Of a stretch of DNA of 64,000 nucleotides, positions 1 through 7,625 are shown in pieces (the first letter of the stretch is position 1; each line of letters starts with the position of its first letter). Under the pieces are notes generated by a model. It did no database searches. It saw only the letters and a program-made list of their open reading frames with translations, and was not told the origin of the DNA. The translations under genes and the position numbers were made by a program. Origin of the DNA: Prevotella sp. (GTDB lineage Bacteria; Bacteroidota; Bacteroidia; Bacteroidales; Bacteroidaceae); contig JAFYYV010000051.1 in NCBI GenBank assembly GCA_017557405.1, forward strand, positions 1-64,000. The letters are read 5' to 3'.

Positions 1-2802
1 AGAGAAGTGCTGCCACTCTTCCGTGAAGGCCACATTACCAATAGCAGCCCAGTGCAAGTAACCACCAGGTTCGCCGTGGCACTGTGTGCCATTGCTGCCG
101 GCCTTGTCGGCCTTGTAGTCGAACTCAACATGAATCTTTGTACCTGCGGGCAGTTGCTCATCAACCTTAATCCAGAATTGGGTGTCCCAAGCTTGGCTTA
201 CCTTATCCTGAGACTTCACCACGATACCGCGGCTACCATCCTTACCAGCACCATCAACGATAGTTGCACCAACAATAGCTGTAGAGGGAGCTTCCTTAGC
301 CCAATAGTTCTTCACATCTTCGCCAGCGAGGTTGCCGTTAGAAATGCCCTTGGTCCATCCTTCGGGAGCTTGCAGTTCAGGAGCGTCTTCGGCAGCAGCT
401 TGCTCAATGCCGTCGGCAACGGGATAAATCTCGTAAACAGGCTCTTCCATCGAAGCAGTCTGGTAGATTACTGCAATACCCTTGATCTTTGAGGCGGGGC
501 CTACGAAAGCCGAGAGGTCATCGTAATCAGCCACGTGGAACTGGTTGTAGATCTGAATCTGGTCGTCGCCCGACTTAGCATAATACTTGGGCTTTTCAGC
601 ACCATCGCTGACAATCTCGTTAATCTCAATCTCCACAAGGTCGCAAATGTAATTCTTCACATTGGGGATAGTGGTAGAAACAGCCTGTGCCTCGCTACCA
701 TCTGCGAAGGTCAAGTTCTCATCGTTCGTGTCAGCGTAAGCACTTGCCTGAGGCAGGCCATTGTAAACGCTGTTGGTCACCATGATGGTTCCGTTCACAA
801 TCTTGTTGGTCTCGAACTTCTCACCAGCAGCAGCAAAACTACCACGGAAATCGAAGCACATAGCTCCACTTGCATCACGCACGTAAGCCTGAATGTTACC
901 ATTGCTGGACTTCCAAGCATAGAGCACCTGAGCATTGGTCAGAGTTAACTCGGCTTCCTTACCCTTATCAAGAGCCTTCAGAGCAGCGATGTCGGCAGCC
1001 TTCACAACCTCTATGGGTTGGGTTGATTCCATCGAAGTTGGCCAGAATTGCTTATCGGTTTTGTATGTGCCAACAACACCTTCAATGGTGAATGTACCAG
1101 CAGCGAGACTGCCAATTCCAAGTTGGTTTGTATAAATCTGGATTTGTTTGTCTCCATCCTTAACGTAGTATTTACCACCATCTTCTACAATTTCTACATT
1201 CTCAAGTTTGAAGAGATCTGTGAAGAGTTCTGCGTCAGCGATAGCAGCAACAGTGGTCTTCGTGGCTGTAATAGTGCCCTCAGTAACAGTGATTGTGTTG
1301 GCTGTTGGAGCATTCAGTTCGGGAACGTTGTTGTAGTCGGAACGTGGACCTGTTACGGTTCCGTTCAGGATATCCCCTTGCTTCACAGTCACGCCAGACA
1401 GTTTGTAGATATCCATGCCGCCAGTGCCATCATTGACGATGACATTGTTCTTTCCAAATGCCAATACACGTGCGTTGGTCAGAGTCAGTGTGATATTCTG
1501 TGTCTTGTCAGGTAATGCGAGGAACTCGGCAATGTTGGCTGCTTCGACACCTGTAGGAACCTCCTTCTTGGTGAAGGTCTTCTCAACAGTCTTACTTACT
1601 TCACCCAGCACATCTTCTGCGTATGCCTTGACAGTTGTTGTCTCAGTAATGGTGAACGGTCCTTCGTATGTTTGGAAATCACCGCCAGTAGAATAGTAGA
1701 TGACGTTGTCGGCATCAGAGCAGGTAATAGTGACGGTTGTGCTTCCTTCGAATTCAGTTGTTCCACTAATTACAGGTACAGCTACTTCATCAGGAGTGCT
1801 ACCACCTTCACCCAATGTTACAACCATCTTTCCAATCTGGGTATTGCTACCAATAGTAAACTCAATGCTTGAAGCTGAACCTGTCCACGTTGCGGTCTTG
1901 TCAGTAGATTCTGTACTTACTACGAGATCGCCTACGCTTGCTGTCGCATTGAAGTTCATAACCTTCTTGCTGCTATTCCACGAAAGACCCTCAAACGAAA
2001 TCTTGGAAATGTTTTGATCTGCAGGAGCGGTAACAGTCAATGAACCATTATAAAGACGCAGTTTTGGTGCAGTGGCCCAAATTCTGTTACGTGTAGAAGC
2101 GTCAGTTTCAGAAGCTGTGACGGTAACACTGACTCCATCCACTGTAGCAGTTTTATCTTCGTTGAACTCACCATCGGCAACATACGAACTACCGCTGCCA
2201 CTTGATGAACCTTCGATACCGAAAAGAGTATTAGCATCGGCATCAAAGTCGAAAGTGACACCGTCTGTTGAGGGTTGTGGATCTGGGTCAGGAGTAACAG
2301 GTGTTTCACCACCGCCTTCTCCGCTGAACGTAATGACAACATTGTCAAAATCGAATTGGCCAGCTTTGGTGTCGCCATCACTTCCGTATATGGCTTTCTC
2401 GCCAACGGTAAATGTAACTTCTGCTGCATCACCAGTCCATGTTACGGTTTCGTCTTCAGCAGCTTGTGTGGCAATGGTTCCTATGTCGGAAGTAATACTT
2501 GTAAGACGCTTCTTTCCTTGAGTAGAAATGTTAAATACAAGTTTCGTCATATTGCCATTGGCCGATTTGATAGTCAATGTGTTTTTGGCATACAGACGTG
2601 CATCACCAGCAGTAGCGTTGACAGTTGGATCAGACCCTCCACCGTTCTTTAAGGCGATGAAAGTGAATCCATCTACGGTAACACCGCCTTCTTTACCATA
2701 ATCGGTTAGCTGACTACCCGTTATGGTTTTGTCGTCTGCGAACATCGTTCCACAGAGCATCATTAGAAGACTAATGAATGAATAGCGTAAAATTTTGTTC
2801 AT
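1..2802 (-). CDS. Secreted multidomain surface protein, 3' end outside window
   Basis: The frame is open for 934 codons from ATG at 2802 to the window edge, so the C-terminus is missing. It starts with a signal peptide (MNKILRYSFISLLMMLCGT) almost identical to that of the gene at 3075-5231. Two N-terminal beta-rich stretches are followed by a chitobiase-like Ig domain (around PVISGTTEFEGSTTVTITC), then two OB-fold-like DUF5689-type modules (ADIAALKALDKG...AQVLYAWK). The last visible part, about positions 1-400, resembles a carbohydrate-binding module of the CBM4/9/22 jelly-roll type (NYWAKEAPS...FWIKVDEQLPAG...EFDYKAD). Domain names are family recognition by eye. The position downstream of pectinases suggests a glycan-binding or degrading surface protein; a catalytic domain could lie in the missing part. 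Confidence 0.8.
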   Translation of the reverse strand, partial: MNKILRYSFISLLMMLCGTMFADDKTITGSQLTDYGKEGGVTVDGFTFIALKNGGGSDPTVNATAGDARLYAKNTLTIKSANGNMTKLVFNISTQGKKRLTSITSDIGTIATQAAEDETVTWTGDAAEVTFTVGEKAIYGSDGDTKAGQFDFDNVVITFSGEGGGETPVTPDPDPQPSTDGVTFDFDADANTLFGIEGSSSGSGSSYVADGEFNEDKTATVDGVSVTVTASETDASTRNRIWATAPKLRLYNGSLTVTAPADQNISKISFEGLSWNSSKKVMNFNATASVGDLVVSTESTDKTATWTGSASSIEFTIGSNTQIGKMVVTLGEGGSTPDEVAVPVISGTTEFEGSTTVTITCSDADNVIYYSTGGDFQTYEGPFTITETTTVKAYAEDVLGEVSKTVEKTFTKKEVPTGVEAANIAEFLALPDKTQNITLTLTNARVLAFGKNNVIVNDGTGGMDIYKLSGVTVKQGDILNGTVTGPRSDYNNVPELNAPTANTITVTEGTITATKTTVAAIADAELFTDLFKLENVEIVEDGGKYYVKDGDKQIQIYTNQLGIGSLAAGTFTIEGVVGTYKTDKQFWPTSMESTQPIEVVKAADIAALKALDKGKEAELTLTNAQVLYAWKSSNGNIQAYVRDASGAMCFDFRGSFAAAGEKFETNKIVNGTIMVTNSVYNGLPQASAYADTNDENLTFADGSEAQAVSTTIPNVKNYICDLVEIEINEIVSDGAEKPKYYAKSGDDQIQIYNQFHVADYDDLSAFVGPASKIKGIAVIYQTASMEEPVYEIYPVADGIEQAAAEDAPELQAPEGWTKGISNGNLAGEDVKNYWAKEAPSTAIVGATIVDGAGKDGSRGIVVKSQDKVSQAWDTQFWIKVDEQLPAGTKIHVEFDYKADKAGSNGTQCHGEPGGYLHWAAIGNVAFTEEWQHFS

Positions 2803-2845
2803 AATAAAATTTGGTATTAAATAGTTATTAAAAGATTCTATAGTG

Positions 2846-2853
2846 CAAAAGTA
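2846..2853 (-). promoter_or_regulatory. -7 box (TACTTTTG) of the gene at 1-2802
   Basis: On the minus strand the sequence reads TACTTTTG, matching the Bacteroidetes TAnnTTTG box, 43 bp upstream of the start codon. A TTTG lies 23 bp further upstream, slightly more than the usual 19-20 bp. The box and its surroundings are nearly the same as upstream of the paralogous gene at 3075-5231. Confidence 0.6.
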
Positions 2854-2912
2854 CAAATTATTTTGAAACTACGCGACAAATTTAAATATAAAAACGGTTA
2901 AATAAGAAAAAT

Positions 2913-2981
2913 CTATTGCCACGCTTCCTTTACAGATATGTATTCTCCATTGGGCAGCCGCTTTTTGCAGATGATGACGCG
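2913..2981 (-). pseudogene. Remnant of a C-terminal tail like that of the PL1 lyase
   Basis: Read on the minus strand, about 23 codons ending at a TAG (2913-2915) encode a tail containing CKKRLPNGEYIS. The pectate lyase at 5393-7615 ends with CKKRLANGKYIS followed by ten more residues, so 10 of these 12 residues are identical. There is no gene body in front of it: the 3' terminator of the next upstream gene lies within 40 bp. I infer it is what remains of a deleted secreted protein that once stood upstream of the gene at 1-2802, as the lyase stands upstream of its paralog. Confidence 0.6.
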
Positions 2982-3019
2982 TATAATTGAAAATGCAGAT
3001 GTTGAGACCAAAGACAAGA

Positions 3020-3047
3020 GGGCGAGCCACATTGTAGTGGCCCGCCC
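3020..3047 (-). terminator. Terminator hairpin after the gene at 3075-5231
   Basis: An 11-bp GC-rich stem (GGGCGAGCCAC against GTGGCCCGCCC, one imperfect pair) with a 6-nt loop lies 27 bp beyond the stop codon. On the minus strand it is followed by CTCTTGTCTTT, a weak T-rich tail. Confidence 0.6.
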
Positions 3048-3074
3048 CTAGTAGTTGATGAATCGGGAAAATGA

Positions 3075-5231
3075 TTACTTCTGAATCATCTTCTTACCGT
3101 TCATGATGATGATACCCTTGTAGTTCTTGTTCACCTTCTGGCCGGCCAAGTTGTAGATCTTGCCATCGTTGACAGTGTTCACGTTAACTTCGCTGATGCC
3201 AGTAACGATACCATCGGCAATGGGATAGATTTCGTAGATAGGCTCTTCCATTGACTTTGTTTGGTAGATTACAGCGATACCCTTGATTGTGGTGGCAGAA
3301 CCGACGAGTTTGGAGAGATCCTCGTAGGCGGCTACATGGAACTGGTTGTAAATTTGGATTTGGTCATCGCCCGACTTTGCATAATACTTGGGCTTCTCGG
3401 CTCCATCGCTGACAATCTTATCGATTTCAATCTCCACGAGGTCGCAGATGTAATCCTTCACGTTGGGGATGGTGGTGGAAACAGCTTGTGCCTCGCTGCC
3501 ATCATCGAAGGTGAGGTTCTCGTCATTCGTGTCGGCGTAAGCACTTGCCTGAGGTAGACCATTGTAAACATTGTTGGTCACCATGATGGTTCCGTTCACA
3601 ATCTTGTTGGTTTCGAACTGCTCGCCAGCGGCGGCATAATCACCACGGAAATCAAAGCACATGGCGCCACTTGCATCACGCACGTAGGCCTGAATATTGC
3701 CGTTGTTAGACTTCCAAGCATAGAGCACTTGAGCATCTGTCAGAGTCAACTCGGCATTTGTACCTTTATCGAGACCCTTCAAAGCGGCGATGTCAGCAGC
3801 CTTCTCTGTTTGGGCTGCTTCCTGCTTGGTGAAAGACTTCTCAACAACATTACTTGTGTTTCCTTCCACATCTTCCGCATAAGCTTTCACTGTAGTTGTT
3901 TCAGTCAATTCGAACTGCCCAGAGTAGGTCTGCACTGTGGAACTGGTCTTTGGATCGCTTCCATCAATAGTGTAGTAGATGACGGCATCTTCGTCTGAGC
4001 AAGTAATGGTGACTGTGGTCTTTTCTGTGAATTCATCAGTACCTGAGATGGTGGGAACAGGAACACTAGTGACGTCAGAGGTAATGCTGATAAGGTAACA
4101 GCTAGGACCACCACTGGGGCCAGATACTTCTGGAGTAGCAGTACCGTTCTTCACGTACATCTGAAGGGCACCTGTTACTACGACCTGGTCTCCTACTTTA
4201 ATTTTATTTTCATCGGTGAAGTCTTTATTCTCAAGGTCTTTGCAACGGTAAACTGTTAACACGGGGCTGCCGTTTTTACTATCAGCGATAGTGAATGTTG
4301 CATTGCCATAACCGTCTGGTTTTGGCGACATTTCTGTAATTTCAACAATATATCCTTTTACATTAAAAGCAGCCTTATTATCAACGTATGAGGTTGATGC
4401 TGTTCCTAAAGCATTGATTTTTTCAAGAGCTTCTGCAACGCTCAGTTCTTCAGTAGCGGGAGCAACGGCTTCTTTTACAGTAAGTGTATATTCTGCATGG
4501 CCTGCCTCATACTCGTCGTTTCCTGCAAATTCAGCCTTGATGACGGTTTTACCAGCAGCTATTAGGGTAATCTCGCCATTGCTGTCGATGGTAGCTACGC
4601 TCTCTTCAGAGCTGCTATAGGTGACGGGGAGGTTGTTGGCGTTGGTAAGTGTTGGGAAACTATTGTCATCTGCACCTATGGTGACGGTTCTTGTGGATGT
4701 TCCATAGCTGAGACCTGAAGGTTTTTTGCTTTCACCGCTGAAAAGTTTAAAGTCGTCCACACGTACATTTGAAGTGGTGTTTGTTGTTAAGGTAATGCTG
4801 ATTTCTGTTGCACCACTATTGATGGTAATGGGGTAGGAATAGTCATTTCCTGATTTAGTTACATCGCCAACAGTAGCGCCTTCGGCTGTTACAGCAAATT
4901 TGCCATTATTTGATTTCACGGCAAGTGTAACTGTTCCACTTGCGCCATTCAGTGGAATCTTAGCAGTGAACGAACCACCACTTTTAGCTAGCATCAGTTC
5001 AGGCGCTTCACCGCCTGCTAGTTTTTCGTTATAAACGGCAGTTCCACTCTTATAACTATTGTCATCGTTAAATACTGTACCCGTAAAGGTATAGTTTGGA
5101 TTAACACCAGCAGGGTCGACTTTTGGTTCCCATCCTGTCCAGTCTTCTGTCCAAATGATTGTCTGTGCATAGATGCTTCCGCAGAGCATCATTAGCAGGC
5201 TAATGAATGAAAAGCGTAAAATTTTGTTCAT
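3075..5231 (-). CDS. Secreted multidomain protein with Ig-like and OB-fold-like modules
   Basis: The protein has 718 residues from ATG at 5231; an upstream in-frame ATG is rejected because this start begins the signal peptide MNKILRFSFISLLMMLCGS. In order: a jelly-roll-like N-terminal domain (about 25-165), a BIG2-type Ig domain (about 170-255), a first OB-fold-like DUF5689 module (about 265-390), a chitobiase-like Ig domain (about 395-475), a second OB-fold-like module (about 480-675), and the short tail IYNLAGQKVNKNYKG...NGKK common on exported Prevotella proteins. No catalytic domain is recognised. The last 600 bp are about 90 percent identical to the gene at 1-2802. A role in glycan binding at the cell surface is inferred from the neighbouring pectinases. 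Confidence 0.8.
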   Translation of the reverse strand: MNKILRFSFISLLMMLCGSIYAQTIIWTEDWTGWEPKVDPAGVNPNYTFTGTVFNDDNSYKSGTAVYNEKLAGGEAPELMLAKSGGSFTAKIPLNGASGTVTLAVKSNNGKFAVTAEGATVGDVTKSGNDYSYPITINSGATEISITLTTNTTSNVRVDDFKLFSGESKKPSGLSYGTSTRTVTIGADDNSFPTLTNANNLPVTYSSSEESVATIDSNGEITLIAAGKTVIKAEFAGNDEYEAGHAEYTLTVKEAVAPATEELSVAEALEKINALGTASTSYVDNKAAFNVKGYIVEITEMSPKPDGYGNATFTIADSKNGSPVLTVYRCKDLENKDFTDENKIKVGDQVVVTGALQMYVKNGTATPEVSGPSGGPSCYLISITSDVTSVPVPTISGTDEFTEKTTVTITCSDEDAVIYYTIDGSDPKTSSTVQTYSGQFELTETTTVKAYAEDVEGNTSNVVEKSFTKQEAAQTEKAADIAALKGLDKGTNAELTLTDAQVLYAWKSNNGNIQAYVRDASGAMCFDFRGDYAAAGEQFETNKIVNGTIMVTNNVYNGLPQASAYADTNDENLTFDDGSEAQAVSTTIPNVKDYICDLVEIEIDKIVSDGAEKPKYYAKSGDDQIQIYNQFHVAAYEDLSKLVGSATTIKGIAVIYQTKSMEEPIYEIYPIADGIVTGISEVNVNTVNDGKIYNLAGQKVNKNYKGIIIMNGKKMIQK

Positions 5232-5273
5232 AATCAAAATTGGTATTAAATGGTTGTTAAAATAATCTATTTG

Positions 5274-5281
5274 CAAAAGTA
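5274..5281 (-). promoter_or_regulatory. -7 box (TACTTTTG) of the gene at 3075-5231
   Basis: TACTTTTG on the minus strand lies 42 bp upstream of the start. The surrounding 100 bp, including an AACGGTTAAA stretch further upstream, closely match the region in front of the gene at 1-2802, so the promoter was duplicated with the gene. Confidence 0.6.
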
Positions 5282-5338
5282 CAAATTATTTTGGAACTAT
5301 GGTATATTTAAAAGATAAAAACGGTTAAAAATGAAAAA

Positions 5339-5369
5339 GTGAGGATACACAATGGTTGTGCAGCCCCAC
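5339..5369 (-). terminator. Rho-independent terminator after the PL1 lyase
   Basis: On the minus strand, arms GTGGGGCTGCACAA and TTGTGTATCCTCAC enclose a 3-nt loop. Thirteen of 14 positions pair if G-T is allowed, and the stem is followed at once by TTTTTC. It separates the lyase operon from the promoter of the next gene. Confidence 0.75.
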
Positions 5370-5392
5370 AAATGATATTTTGTAATATGTTT

Positions 5393-7615
5393 TTATTGTC
5401 GGATTTTCTTCTTCGATATATATTTCCCGTTGGCCAGTCGTTTCTTGCAAATGGTGATGCCACGATAGTTTTCGTTGACGCACATGCCTTGCAGGTTGTA
5501 GTATTCTGTGCTGATGGATGGGGAGTCTTCGAAGTTGGGGATGCTTGTTGTGGCTTTTATTCCCATTAATGTGATGCTCCAAACGACTTGTTTTCCTTGT
5601 GGTGTGAATGTGATGCACCCAACGGCTGACGAGGGTAGATTGATGTCGTAGGATTTCATGGTGAAATTGCCTGATGCATCTTTCTGTGGAAACACGTAGG
5701 TGGAAGAATCGAATATGGTCCCATTGAGTTCGCTGAGGTATGAATCTACATCGGCATAGTTGTCATATCCTGTTATCGTCATCTTGTTGATGCCTACGTT
5801 TTGAGGAAGATTGATGGTATATTGCACGCCAGACGAATATTTGATACCATCATTCTTGCCCGCTTGATAGGTCTTGCTTTTGGCGTTGCTCACGGTGATG
5901 TCATTATCAAACTCCCACAAAGCACTAGTGTTGTTGCCCGTGTTGGTGGATTGTGAAATGGTGTAAGTCACGTTGCTTTGCTCTATAGGGTCGTCTGGTT
6001 CACCAGGGTTAATGGCTTCGATAGTGTCTCTTGTTGTAGGATTGACATAGGCGGGGTAGTATTCGGTGACAGCTTCATCAGCATCGGCATTCTCATTGAG
6101 CATGATGTCTTGCACAAGACTGTTAGCATAAACTTCCAGATTAGTATACCATTTCTTCGTCGCATCTAACGTATATTGATTGGCGTCGTTGGCATTGTTG
6201 GGATTCAAACCGTTGGCGCGCTCCCATTCATCGGGAATACCATCTTTGTCGGAATCGAATCCTTCGGGGCGTGAGCCGGTTCCAAAGTTTGCTTCAGTAT
6301 ATCCGTTCACATCGGAAACCAAATCGATGCGTCCTTTTTTGCCTGTGACAGAACCCGTGTAGGTGGCGATACCTTTCTTTGCTTCGTTAAAATAGCGCAA
6401 GTCAACATCATCGGGGGTGAGTGAAGCGCCTGCATACGTGAGCACCTTCTCATAGGCTTTGGCGGCCGTGTGGGTGGTAATGTCACCAATAGGAGCAGGT
6501 TCGTCCAACCGAATGCGAATATAGTCTTTGCCGTTCCGTGTGACGTATTCTTCATTCTCGCCATTATAGTGGTTGGGGTCGAGGCTGTAATGATCTCCGT
6601 CGAGGGTGATGGTTCCGTTGTCATAACTGATTCGCGTCCAGTCGTTGCCTGTGGCATTGTTCACCTGGTTTCCTTCGATGAAATAACGGCTAGTCATGTC
6701 CCATAGAGTGGGATTCCCCTCTGCATTGCCTTCAGCACCCACTGTGACGTTGGTGATGTTGCTTGTAGTAGCTGTGGGACCTGTCTTGTAATAATTGTTC
6801 ACAATGTTTACCTTACCCCCGCCAGGTCCTCCATAGCATCCGTTTCCACAGTTGTAGATGACACAGTTGCGGAAGTCAACATTCTCGGCTTGCACGGTGT
6901 TCTCCCATTTGTATTGCGAATAGAGTTTGTTTCCCGTATAGCCTGTCCATTCGTAACGTGCTCCATTGAAGCGGGGCGAACGATTGTTGACGTGACAAAT
7001 GAGGTTGTGGTGGAACGAAGCCAATTTACCGCCCCAGATGCCGCCATAACCGTGAGCGCCCTTGTTATGTCCTGCATTGTTAAGGCTCTCACCGATGGTA
7101 CACCATTGCATGGTGAAGTTGTTGTTATCGTAGAATGATGCCACCTCGTCAATCGACCATGAGAGTGAGCAGTGGTCAATAATGATGCCTGTATGGTTGC
7201 GGGCAGTACTGGCATCAGCACCATCGTTGACATTCTTTTCCGAGCCACGTCGCATGCGAATGTAGCGTATCACGATGTTGTTTCCATTCGGATTGACTGT
7301 GTAGTAACGCAACGTGATGCCTGGAGCGGGAGCCGTTTGTCCCATCACAGTGGTGTTGGGGCCGATATTGAGGTCGCTCTTTAAGGCAATAACGCCACCC
7401 ACATCAAAGACAACCGTTTTCCTATCCGACCCACTGACAGCTTGGCGAAATGAACCTGTTCCGCTATCGTTGAGGTTTGTCACATGCACAATCTTTCCTC
7501 CGCGTCCACCTGCCGTGTAGCGTCCATGTCCTTCAGCTCCAGGGAAGGCTGGTGCTTGTGCCAACGTGGCGGTGCAGATGGCTGTTGCAGCGATGACAAT
7601 AAAGTATTTCTTCAT
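5393..7615 (-). CDS. Secreted pectate lyase, polysaccharide lyase family 1
   Basis: The protein has 740 residues. ATG at 7615 is chosen because it begins a clean signal peptide (MKKYFIVIAATAICTATLAQ); upstream in-frame codons read into the preceding gene. Residues 20-430 are a PL1 right-handed beta-helix: FPGAEGHGRYTAGGRGGK at the start, VIRYIRMRRG, IIIDHCSLSWSIDE, WGGKLASFHHNL and RSPRFNG, which carries the arginine expected to act as base. It would cut polygalacturonate by beta-elimination. A second beta-sandwich region (about 570-690) may bind carbohydrate. The C-terminus is the tail YNLQGMCVNENYRG. It lies 10 bp downstream of the GH28-GH105 gene and is very probably co-transcribed with it. 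Confidence 0.9.
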   Translation of the reverse strand: MKKYFIVIAATAICTATLAQAPAFPGAEGHGRYTAGGRGGKIVHVTNLNDSGTGSFRQAVSGSDRKTVVFDVGGVIALKSDLNIGPNTTVMGQTAPAPGITLRYYTVNPNGNNIVIRYIRMRRGSEKNVNDGADASTARNHTGIIIDHCSLSWSIDEVASFYDNNNFTMQWCTIGESLNNAGHNKGAHGYGGIWGGKLASFHHNLICHVNNRSPRFNGARYEWTGYTGNKLYSQYKWENTVQAENVDFRNCVIYNCGNGCYGGPGGGKVNIVNNYYKTGPTATTSNITNVTVGAEGNAEGNPTLWDMTSRYFIEGNQVNNATGNDWTRISYDNGTITLDGDHYSLDPNHYNGENEEYVTRNGKDYIRIRLDEPAPIGDITTHTAAKAYEKVLTYAGASLTPDDVDLRYFNEAKKGIATYTGSVTGKKGRIDLVSDVNGYTEANFGTGSRPEGFDSDKDGIPDEWERANGLNPNNANDANQYTLDATKKWYTNLEVYANSLVQDIMLNENADADEAVTEYYPAYVNPTTRDTIEAINPGEPDDPIEQSNVTYTISQSTNTGNNTSALWEFDNDITVSNAKSKTYQAGKNDGIKYSSGVQYTINLPQNVGINKMTITGYDNYADVDSYLSELNGTIFDSSTYVFPQKDASGNFTMKSYDINLPSSAVGCITFTPQGKQVVWSITLMGIKATTSIPNFEDSPSISTEYYNLQGMCVNENYRGITICKKRLANGKYISKKKIRQ

Positions 7616-7625
7616 TCGATTTCCT

